A stretch of DNA of 5,174 nucleotides from assembly GCA_014523525.1 (NCBI GenBank), contig JAATVL010000122.1:1-5174 (forward strand), written 5' to 3'. This stretch comes from Nitrososphaerales archaeon TH703 (GTDB taxonomy: Archaea > Thermoproteota > Nitrososphaeria > Nitrososphaerales > Nitrososphaeraceae). A program made the translations under genes and the position numbers. The notes beneath the pieces are model-generated. The model made no database searches and was not told where the DNA came from. It was given only the letters and a program-made list of their open reading frames with translations. Below, piece after piece: positions 1 to 5,174 of this stretch (within the stretch, counting starts at the first letter, position 1; each line of letters begins with the position of its first letter).

Positions 1-1
1 A

Positions 2-58
2 GCTAATGCAACAGGAATGGCTATGAACGCCACAGCTAATGCAACAGGAATGGCTATG
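2..58 (+). repeat. 33-base-offset half-unit repeat at the left edge
   Basis: A 24-base segment (2-25) is repeated exactly at 35-58, an offset of 33 bases or 11 codons. This is half of the 22-residue module, which supports an underlying 11-residue period. The array probably continues to the left of the window. Confidence 0.8.
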
Positions 59-745
59 GAGAAAGCAAAGGATGTTCTCAGCACAGCTGCAAATGCTACG
101 GCGAATGCTACGCAAATAGGGATTGAACAAGCAAAGAACATTATGGCGAATGTGACCAATAATGTGTCTAGCGCTACGTCAAATGCAACAGGAACGGCAA
201 TGAGTGAGGCAAATAAGATAATTACCGCAGCTTCAAACGCTTCAGCTAATGCGACAGGAACAACAATGACTCAACCAGAGAGTGTTGTTAGCACTCCTGC
301 GAACGCCACAGCTAATGCGACAGGAACAGCTATGGACAAAGCAAATGAAGTTGTCAGCACAACTGCAAACACTACAGCTAACGCATCAGGAACAGCTATG
401 GACAAAGCAAATGAAGTTGTCAGCACAACTGCAAATGCTACGGCGAATGCTACGCAAACAGGGATAGAACAATCAAAGAATGTTATGGCGAATGTGACCA
501 ATAATATGTCTAACGCTACGTCAAATACAACAGGAACGGCAATGAGTGAGGCAAATAAGATAATTACCGCAGCTTCAAACGCTTCAGCCAATGCGACAGG
601 AACAACAATGACTCAACCAGAGAGTGTTGTAAGCCCTGCTGCGAACGCTTCAGCTAATGCGACAGGAGCAGCAAGCAATCAGACCGGCAATCCCATTTTG
701 GACGCCTTAAAAAAGGCCTTTAGCGGATTAACGGGAAACAAGTAA
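2..745 (+). CDS. Asn/Ala/Thr-rich repeat protein dense in N-glycosylation sequons (5'-truncated)
   Basis: I do not recognise this as a named family. The reading frame is open from base 2, so the gene starts left of the window; the ATG codons at 17 and 23 lie inside repeats and are probably not the start. The visible 248 residues are almost wholly built from a 22-residue unit, roughly NATANATGTAMDKANEVVST plus two residues, with 26-residue variants. About 25 N-X-S/T sequons are present, mostly as pairs four residues apart. There is no Cys, Trp, Tyr, His or Arg, and only one Phe. The last 18 residues are non-repetitive and look like a short amphipathic helix (NPILDALKKAFSGLTGNK). The 22-residue period is two 11-mers, which recalls helical 11-mer proteins such as group 3 LEA proteins or synuclein, but homology is not shown. 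Sequon density suggests a secreted, glycosylated surface protein. That is inference, because any signal peptide would lie outside the window. GC is higher than in the neighbouring genes. Confidence 0.75.
   Translation, partial: ANATGMAMNATANATGMAMEKAKDVLSTAANATANATQIGIEQAKNIMANVTNNVSSATSNATGTAMSEANKIITAASNASANATGTTMTQPESVVSTPANATANATGTAMDKANEVVSTTANTTANASGTAMDKANEVVSTTANATANATQTGIEQSKNVMANVTNNMSNATSNTTGTAMSEANKIITAASNASANATGTTMTQPESVVSPAANASANATGAASNQTGNPILDALKKAFSGLTGNK
89..292 (+). repeat. 204-base long repeat, copy 1 (copy 2 at 431-634)
   Basis: This stretch recurs 342 bases downstream, at 431-634, with 10 mismatches in 204 bases by my hand alignment (about 95% identity). The period is 114 codons, so the reading frame is kept. 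Each copy holds a 26-residue variant unit (with the NVTNN motif) followed by two 22-residue units. It is a higher-order repeat inside the coding sequence. Confidence 0.9.
302..433 (+). repeat. Two tandem 66-base units
   Basis: Units 302-367 and 368-433 are directly adjacent and differ at only five of 66 positions, all in the first 21 bases. The last 45 bases of each (323-367 and 389-433) are identical. Each unit encodes one 22-residue module ending in GTAMDKANEVVSTTA. The near identity points to a recent in-frame duplication or gene conversion. Confidence 0.9.
431..634 (+). repeat. 204-base long repeat, copy 2 (copy 1 at 89-292)
   Basis: This is the second copy of the long in-frame repeat. 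By hand count it differs from copy 1 by six amino-acid-changing and four silent substitutions. None of the changes destroys a sequon, and one (Ser to Asn) creates an additional one. This copy lies closer to the C-terminus, followed by one last partial unit and the non-repetitive tail. Confidence 0.9.
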
Positions 746-748
746 ATA

Positions 749-785
749 CTTGTCGCATCTGCGACGAGTCATATTTTTATTTTAG
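749..785 (+). terminator. Hairpin plus T-rich tract after the repeat gene
   Basis: Four bases after the TAA stop, CTTGTCGCA (749-757) can pair with TGCGACGAG (760-768), with one G-T pair and a very short loop (four bases if the innermost pair opens). A T-rich stretch follows (772-785, including a run of five T). Archaeal termination depends mainly on the T tract, so the hairpin may serve for 3' end stability. The element lies between two convergent genes; the opposite direction shows only weak A/T-rich sequence. Confidence 0.55.
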
Positions 786-825
786 TTCGCTACTTTTTAG
801 ATTTTATTAAATTAAAGATACATGA

Positions 826-1080
826 TTACAAATCGTTAATTATCGACCGCAAATATTCTGGAATTTCAGGTACTGTGCCTGTATGACTTTCATTGTTTTG
901 AAGTGTGTCTTGTCCGATTCTACGAATCTTTTGTGTAGCTATTAGTGTATCAATTGCAGATTCTATTTCTTTGGGAGTAAAATATTCCTCTAGTTTTGTT
1001 TTGAGCATTTCTTCTGAATCATATTTATATACGCAATGTTGTATCAGAAGCAATCTCTCTTCAAATGTAAAATTAGACAT
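826..1080 (-). CDS. Small hypothetical protein, possible winged-helix fold
   Basis: I do not recognise the family. The frame could open two codons further upstream with a TTG at 1086, but the ATG at 1078-1080 is preferred, giving 84 residues beginning MSNFTFEERLLLI. By eye there are three helical segments (about residues 5-20, 23-34 and 36-49), then a short strand-turn-strand stretch around KIRRIGQDTLQNN. That order is compatible with a winged-helix DNA-binding domain, but no signature motif proves it. The C-terminal 20 residues look flexible apart from a final hydrophobic patch (EYLRSIINDL). There is no signal peptide or membrane segment. The gene is divergent from lysC and convergent with the repeat gene. 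Its charged, ordered composition and a TATA-like element at the right distance argue that it is real. A regulator of lysC is one guess, without direct support. Confidence 0.65.
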   Translation of the reverse strand: MSNFTFEERLLLIQHCVYKYDSEEMLKTKLEEYFTPKEIESAIDTLIATQKIRRIGQDTLQNNESHTGTVPEIPEYLRSIINDL

Positions 1081-1101
1081 ACACAACTATTAGATCCAAC
1101 C

Positions 1102-1110
1102 AAATAAAAG
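1102..1110 (-). promoter_or_regulatory. Candidate TATA box for the small minus-strand gene
   Basis: On the minus strand the sequence CTTTTATTT ends 21 bases before the ATG at 1080. This spacing would put the transcription start at or next to the start codon, as in leaderless archaeal mRNAs. No Shine-Dalgarno sequence is visible upstream of the ATG, which fits. The region is AT-rich, so a chance match is possible. Confidence 0.35.
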
Positions 1111-1167
1111 TCACTCTCTTATTTTATTCATATTTTCCTAATGCTCTCAAAAAGGTAACTATACACG

Positions 1168-1174
1168 TATTAAT
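1168..1174 (+). promoter_or_regulatory. Candidate TATA element for lysC
   Basis: TATTAAT is centred about 28 bases upstream of the lysC ATG, a position suited to a leaderless transcript. It is a weak match; TATA-like strings also occur at about 1159-1163 and 1184-1187, so the assignment is uncertain. No ribosome binding site precedes the ATG. Confidence 0.3.
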
Positions 1175-1198
1175 CTCTATTCTTATAGATTGTCATAA

Positions 1199-2617
1199 AT
1201 GCGCCTAGTAATGAAGTTTGGGGGCACTGCCGTAGATTCCGGAAAAAAAATTGTACATATTACCAATTTGATCAAGTCTTATCATGATAAAGGTAACGAA
1301 ATAATCGGGGTTTTCTCTGCAGTATCAGGGATCACTGATGAAATCTTAAACGTTTCCGGATATGTATTAAAACGTGATAAAAAAAAGATTAAGGATTTCA
1401 TCAACAAGACCAGATCGATACATGTAGATATCATAAACGGTTCTATCAAAAATAAGACCTATAAAAACAAGGCTCTCCAGGTTGTGGATGTTCTCCTAAA
1501 AGAAATGGAGAACATATTGAACGGCCTTGTACTCTTAACAGAAGTAACTGAAAAAGCCTTGGATCATTTACTTTCTTTTGGTGAGCGGCTTCTTACTCCC
1601 ATAATATCGTACTCTTTATTAGATAAGGGAATTGATTCAGTATACTTGACTGGTCAAGAAGTTGGGATATTAACTGATTCAAAATTTGGTCAGGCACGAC
1701 CGCTGATAGACACAACTAAAATTCGCGTAAAGTATCACATAGATCCATTATTAAAAGAAAATAAGATTCCTGTTATTACTGGTTTTATTGGAGCTGATCA
1801 AAATGGAAATATAACCACATTGGGAAGAAGTGGTTCAGACTACACGGCCACAATTATTGCTGTATGCATTGATGCTGATGAGGTTTGGTTATGGACAGAT
1901 GTAAACGGTCTAATGACTGCAGATCGACGTATTGTGAAAGAAGCAAAAGTTCTCAAAGAAGTATCATTTGCAGAGGCGATCGAATTGTCGCTATTTGGTG
2001 CCAAGTATATGCATCCTAGAGCTCTTGAACCAGTTATGGATACCAAGATTCCAATTAGAATAAGGAACGCCTTTAATCTATCAAATGAAGGGACAATAAT
2101 ATCAAAAAACCCCACCAAATCGTCACAAAAAATTGTGAAGGCAATAATCGCTATTCGCAATACTGCTCTGATTGACGTAAGTGGTGGAGGCATGGTTGGG
2201 GCACCTGGAACTGCAGCAAAAATTTTTGACGCCTTAGCAAGACAAAGCGTCAATATTATGATGATCTCTCAAAGCCCTTCAGAATCCAGCATCTCTATGG
2301 TTGTAAAGAAAGATGATTTGGACACTGCTATAACTACATTAGATTTGACGCTACTTGATAAGGTCATAAAGAATGTAAGAGTCAATGAGGATGTGGCTGT
2401 TATAGCAGTAGTAGGTTCTGGGATGAGGGGAATTAAGGGTATTGCGGCTAAAGTTTTTTCATCGGTCTCAAAAAAAAACATTAATGTAATCATGATTGCT
2501 CAAGGATCTTCTGAGCTAAATTTGGCCTTTGTTGTAAATAACAGTGATTGTGAAAAGGCAGTAAGATCTTTGCATGAAGCCTTTATTCTTACAAAAATTA
2601 ACCAAGATTTCGCGTAA
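1199..2617 (+). CDS. lysC: Aspartate kinase (aspartokinase), two C-terminal ACT domains
   Basis: The enzyme phosphorylates L-aspartate with ATP to 4-phospho-aspartate, the first committed step toward lysine, threonine, methionine and isoleucine; it acts in the cytoplasm. It has 472 residues, the usual length for a monofunctional archaeal aspartokinase. The kinase domain (about 1-300) shows KFGGT (6-10), SFGERL (126-131), GFIG (195-198), TLGRSGSDYTA (207-217), WTDVNG (232-237) and GAKYMHPRALEP (267-278). The expected catalytic Lys6, Glu129, Arg210 and Asp214 are present. Two ACT regulatory domains follow (about 318-380 and 399-462), each with a G-G-M/G-M-R glycine loop and a SQSPSE or AQGSSE motif. 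Overall it resembles the threonine-inhibited Methanocaldococcus enzyme, with a shorter linker between the ACT domains, so threonine feedback is plausible but inferred. The start gives MRLVMKFGG, as expected for the family. No homoserine dehydrogenase is fused, and no other pathway gene is in the window. Confidence 0.95.
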   Translation: MRLVMKFGGTAVDSGKKIVHITNLIKSYHDKGNEIIGVFSAVSGITDEILNVSGYVLKRDKKKIKDFINKTRSIHVDIINGSIKNKTYKNKALQVVDVLLKEMENILNGLVLLTEVTEKALDHLLSFGERLLTPIISYSLLDKGIDSVYLTGQEVGILTDSKFGQARPLIDTTKIRVKYHIDPLLKENKIPVITGFIGADQNGNITTLGRSGSDYTATIIAVCIDADEVWLWTDVNGLMTADRRIVKEAKVLKEVSFAEAIELSLFGAKYMHPRALEPVMDTKIPIRIRNAFNLSNEGTIISKNPTKSSQKIVKAIIAIRNTALIDVSGGGMVGAPGTAAKIFDALARQSVNIMMISQSPSESSISMVVKKDDLDTAITTLDLTLLDKVIKNVRVNEDVAVIAVVGSGMRGIKGIAAKVFSSVSKKNINVIMIAQGSSELNLAFVVNNSDCEKAVRSLHEAFILTKINQDFA

Positions 2618-2695
2618 TCATTCACACTATGCTCAATAACAATTATCAAGTTCTGTAATATTTGGATATGAAAGTTTGTGTAAACAATCAATATT

Positions 2696-2706
2696 AAAAT
2701 ATAATT
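2696..2706 (+). promoter_or_regulatory. Candidate TATA box for mre11-rad50
   Basis: AAAATATAATT lies 20-30 bases before the TTG start of mre11, the spacing expected for a leaderless archaeal transcript. It suggests that mre11-rad50 has its own promoter and does not depend on read-through from lysC. The 108-base gap (2618-2725) holds nothing else I can support; no clear terminator follows lysC. Confidence 0.45.
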
Positions 2707-2725
2707 AGAAACGAATAGATACAAT

Positions 2726-4018
2726 TTGTATAAATTTGCTCATATTACTGACTGTCATCTAGGATCTTGGAGAAATCCTAAGCTTAGAGATCTGAATCTA
2801 CAAGCATTTGAAAGAGCAATATTAATCTCTATAAAAGAACAAGTTGATTTCATCCTAATTACCGGAGATTTTTTCGATGTAAATATTCCTCAACTCGCAC
2901 CAGTAAAGAAGGCTGTTGAAATTCTGAAACGTGCAAGAGACTCAGGTATTCCTATATACATGATATATGGTTCACACGACTTCAATACAGCAAATATTTC
3001 CATGATAGATATTTTGCACTCTGCAGAACTGTTTATCAAACCAACCGAATTTCAATTTAATAGCGATTCAGATTCAGTAATGCTGAAATTCTTTGTTGAT
3101 AAGAAAACTGGGGCAAAGATAACTGGTATATCAGGGAGGAAGGTTGGACTGGATAAGGAGATTTACGAAAAGCTTGACAAAAAAAAGTTAGAAACCGAAG
3201 ATGGATTCAAAATTTTTCTATTGCATAAAGGAATTCAAGAAATTCTTCCGTTAAATATGCAATTTAGGGATTCGCTACCAATCTCTCTTATTCCAAAAGG
3301 ATTTGATTATTATGGTGGAGGTCATATTCACAAGAGAGTTGAAAAGAAAATTGATAATAGTGTAATTATCTATCCAGGGCCACTCTTTGGTTCGACCTTC
3401 CAAGATCTGGAGGAAACTGCAAAAGGAGAAAAAAGAGGTTTCTACATAATTTCATTTGATAAGCAAATTTTCGAATGTAAATTTATTGAGATAAAAGTGG
3501 CAGAGGTACTGTATAAGGAAATATTTTCGCAAAAGTGGAGTTCAGAAAAACTAAAAGATGAAATTACAAAAAACATATCTGAACTTGAAGTTAAGAATAA
3601 GATAGTCCTAATTAAGGTAAAAGGAAAGCTATTTGGGAAACGTTCGAATATTGATTTTGGGAAATTTAGCTTGGACATTTCAAAAAGAGGTGCCATATTG
3701 TCATTTATTAATATCAACAATCTGTCAACAGACGAGGCACGGTCAATAGTAGTGCAAAGCAACAACAAATTTGATATAGAAAGAGAAATTTTTCATGAAA
3801 GCATTAAGAATTTTCAAACAGAATCAACATTATCCATTAAGGTAAAAAATCAAATCAATTCAAAATTGACTGGCAAACCTGGAGAGAATATTTCGATTTC
3901 TCTACTAGATATTCTTCGAAATGAAAAACTAGAGAATGAAAATACAAGTACATATGACGACAGGATTATCTCCTGTGCAAAATCTGTTTTTGAGGAAGGT
4001 TATTTTTATGATAATTAA
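2726..4018 (+). CDS. mre11: Mre11 DNA double-strand break repair nuclease
   Basis: This is the manganese-dependent nuclease subunit of the Mre11-Rad50 complex, which tethers and trims broken DNA ends. The start must be TTG at 2726: an in-frame TAA lies at 2702-2704, no ATG lies between, and the phosphoesterase core begins at once (YKFAHITDCHLG). The 430 residues carry the metallophosphoesterase motifs: Asp9 and His11 (DCH), Asp48 (GDFFD), His84 (GSHD), His167 (LLHKGI), and His200 and His202 (GGGHIHKR), then YPGPLFGSTF (216-225). The usual Asn of the GNHD motif is Ser83 here. A capping domain follows (about 240-330). The C-terminal stretch (about 385-430), containing LLDILRNEKL, is where archaeal Mre11 binds the Rad50 coiled-coil base. 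The 3' end overlaps rad50 by 11 bases, so the partners are translationally linked. HerA and NurA, frequent archaeal neighbours, are not upstream. Confidence 0.93.
   Translation: MYKFAHITDCHLGSWRNPKLRDLNLQAFERAILISIKEQVDFILITGDFFDVNIPQLAPVKKAVEILKRARDSGIPIYMIYGSHDFNTANISMIDILHSAELFIKPTEFQFNSDSDSVMLKFFVDKKTGAKITGISGRKVGLDKEIYEKLDKKKLETEDGFKIFLLHKGIQEILPLNMQFRDSLPISLIPKGFDYYGGGHIHKRVEKKIDNSVIIYPGPLFGSTFQDLEETAKGEKRGFYIISFDKQIFECKFIEIKVAEVLYKEIFSQKWSSEKLKDEITKNISELEVKNKIVLIKVKGKLFGKRSNIDFGKFSLDISKRGAILSFININNLSTDEARSIVVQSNNKFDIEREIFHESIKNFQTESTLSIKVKNQINSKLTGKPGENISISLLDILRNEKLENENTSTYDDRIISCAKSVFEEGYFYDN
3992..4000 (+). promoter_or_regulatory. Shine-Dalgarno-like site for rad50 within mre11
   Basis: GAGGAAGGT, encoding Glu-Glu-Gly near the end of Mre11, ends seven bases before the rad50 ATG. 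It matches the archaeal anti-SD complement except for one extra A. Its presence before the internal operon gene, and the absence of such a site before lysC and mre11, fits the archaeal habit of leaderless first genes and SD-led internal genes. Confidence 0.5.
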
Positions 4019-5174
4019 AAAAATCGAAATTACCAACATTAGAAGCTACAAGGAAAAGACAATCATTGAACTTCCTGTGGGAACGATACTATTTCAAGGC
4101 GATATAGGTTCAGGGAAATCTACGATCCTTTCTGCAATTGAATTTGCTTTGTTTGGATTAGGCGATGTTGATGCAAATAACTTACTTCGAATTGGTGAGA
4201 GTAAAGGTCCTGTACTCTTAGAATTTGAAAGAAGTGGAAAGACTTATTACGTCTTAAGAACTCTTTTAAGGAAAGGAAATAAAATTTTTCAAGAAGAAGG
4301 GTTTTTGTATGAAAATGGAGTCAAGAATTCATATTCTGTTGGCGAATTAAAATCCAGAATTTTAGATATAATTGGAATAAATGAAAGAACGCAGACAAAA
4401 ACAACTTCAACAATCTATCGTTTTGCAATATACACTCCTCAAGAGATGATGAAAAATGTATTGACATCCAACAACGAAAAAAGAGTTGAGATACTGAGAA
4501 GAGCATTTGGTATTGAAGAATATAGTACGGCCAAAAAAAATGCTGAAAAACTTTCTTCATGGATACGAACCGTAACTCGAATAAAGAAATCTATGGTAAA
4601 TGATCTAAGTATGCACAAAGTTGATCTACAAAAAATAAAAGATACTTCGGAATCATTGAGAGAAGAAATTGAATATTTTAAGGATGGTGTGGAGCATCTA
4701 AATAATCTAATCCAAATAATCTTGAAAGATATGCTGGAAATGAGGAAAAAGAAGGAGAGAATGCTACAAGCAGAATCGTCCATTTTACATCTCCAATCGA
4801 CAATTGATAAGAATCTACAACTTAAAGAAAAAATAAATTTAGAACTTGGTCGAATGAATCAAGAATTATATGAAATTTCCCAGAGTGAAAAAATCATAGG
4901 TGATCTCACTCCGAAGTATCAGGAATACATCGAAAAAAAGAGGGATCTAGTAGATGTTACCGACAAAGCTCAACAATATAATAAGCTGTTACTTGCTAAG
5001 ATAACATTGGAAAGTAACATTAACAATGAGCGTGACATGCTTAACTCAAATATCCAGAGGTTAGATTTGGAGATAGCAGATCTTACGTCGGAGCGAGCAA
5101 GATGTAATGATGAAGTAAAGAATTTAGATGAGCTGAAAAAAGAGGAAATTGTATTAAAAAATATCATTACTGAT
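4008..5174 (+). CDS. rad50: Rad50 ATPase, N-terminal part (3'-truncated by window end)
   Basis: Rad50 is the SMC-like ATPase partner of Mre11. Its ATP-driven dimerisation clamps DNA ends and gates the nuclease. The frame starts at ATG 4008 (MIIKKIEITNIRSYKEKT), inside the last codons of mre11, and stays open to the window end, giving 389 of an expected 800-900 or so residues. The N-terminal ATPase lobe shows the typical N-I-R-S-Y segment (10-14), a perfect Walker A motif GDIGSGKS (31-38), the following A-x-E-F-A-L-F-G-L helix, and a Q-loop glutamine at 145 in YTPQEMM. From about residue 165 onward the sequence is rich in Lys, Glu, Leu and Ile with heptad-like spacing, the ascending arm of the long coiled coil. 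The zinc hook (CxxC), the descending arm, the signature motif and Walker B would lie to the right of the window. No stop or frameshift interrupts the visible part. Confidence 0.95.
   Translation, partial: MIIKKIEITNIRSYKEKTIIELPVGTILFQGDIGSGKSTILSAIEFALFGLGDVDANNLLRIGESKGPVLLEFERSGKTYYVLRTLLRKGNKIFQEEGFLYENGVKNSYSVGELKSRILDIIGINERTQTKTTSTIYRFAIYTPQEMMKNVLTSNNEKRVEILRRAFGIEEYSTAKKNAEKLSSWIRTVTRIKKSMVNDLSMHKVDLQKIKDTSESLREEIEYFKDGVEHLNNLIQIILKDMLEMRKKKERMLQAESSILHLQSTIDKNLQLKEKINLELGRMNQELYEISQSEKIIGDLTPKYQEYIEKKRDLVDVTDKAQQYNKLLLAKITLESNINNERDMLNSNIQRLDLEIADLTSERARCNDEVKNLDELKKEEIVLKNIITD

Noticed and set aside
17..25. ATG at 17 or 23 as the true start of the repeat gene
   Set aside because: The frame is open upstream to the window edge and base 2 already lies inside a repeat unit, so the gene almost certainly begins further left.
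282..467. Second plus-strand frame of 61 codons inside the repeat gene
   Set aside because: Shadow of the repeat array; its own Leu/Gln/Met-rich repeat is the frame-shifted reading of the same 66-base units.
271..591. Open reading frame of 106 codons on the minus strand, antisense to the repeat gene
   Set aside because: It exists only because the repeated units lack stops in that frame. Its repeats mirror the plus-strand array, and there is no independent promoter or start context.
2..634. CRISPR array or non-coding tandem repeat
   Set aside because: The repeats are in-frame, coding, directly adjacent and have no unique spacers of uniform length.
905..1093. Plus-strand frame opposite the small minus-strand gene
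   Set aside because: The minus-strand frame has a better start, charged helical composition and a promoter-like element; the plus-strand product is Ser/Ile/Cys-rich with no recognisable feature.
1840..2724. Three minus-strand frames across lysC and the following gap
   Set aside because: They overlap a strongly conserved aspartokinase and have no recognisable motifs or start signals.
2618..2725. Small RNA or terminator between lysC and mre11
   Set aside because: No stable hairpin, T tract or RNA-like structure was visible; only the TATA-like element near the mre11 start can be supported.
3442..5167. Minus-strand frames opposite mre11 and rad50
   Set aside because: Phe/Ser/Leu-rich products typical of the complement of Lys/Glu-rich coding sequence; the plus-strand proteins are clearly identified.

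Overview
The window looks like chromosomal DNA from a low-GC archaeon, most likely a Nitrososphaerota (Thaumarchaeota) member. I infer this from three things. The aspartokinase resembles the Methanocaldococcus type, with two C-terminal ACT domains. The paired mre11-rad50 genes are of archaeal type. Several starts have an AT-rich TATA-like element about 21-30 bases upstream and no Shine-Dalgarno sequence, as in leaderless archaeal transcripts. The species call is inference only.

Layout: (1) Bases 2-745, plus strand, hold the 3' part of a gene for an extremely repetitive, Asn/Ala/Thr-rich protein packed with N-X-S/T sequons. Its start lies left of the window. It is visibly more GC-rich (roughly 45% in sampled stretches) than the rest (roughly low-to-mid 30s). 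A hairpin plus T-rich tract follows its stop. (2) Bases 826-1080, minus strand, encode a small protein of unknown function with a possible winged-helix pattern. It converges on the repeat gene and diverges from lysC. (3) Bases 1199-2617 encode a complete aspartate kinase, the first step of the aspartate-family amino acid pathway. (4) Bases 2726-4018 encode Mre11, with a TTG start. (5) Bases 4008-5174 encode the N-terminal part of Rad50, overlapping mre11 by 11 bases and running off the right edge.

Mre11 and Rad50 work as one complex in DNA double-strand break processing and are clearly co-translated. Aspartokinase is metabolically unrelated and is separated from mre11 by 108 bases that carry a separate TATA-like element. 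The three intergenic gaps (746-825, 1081-1198, 2618-2725) are short. They hold only the candidate terminator and promoter elements listed, and I see no RNA gene, CRISPR array or insertion sequence.

The most unusual object is the repeat protein. It has a 22-residue (2 x 11) unit, a 342-base higher-order duplication, and paired sequons spaced one helical turn apart. I found no convincing evidence of a wholly new multi-gene system.
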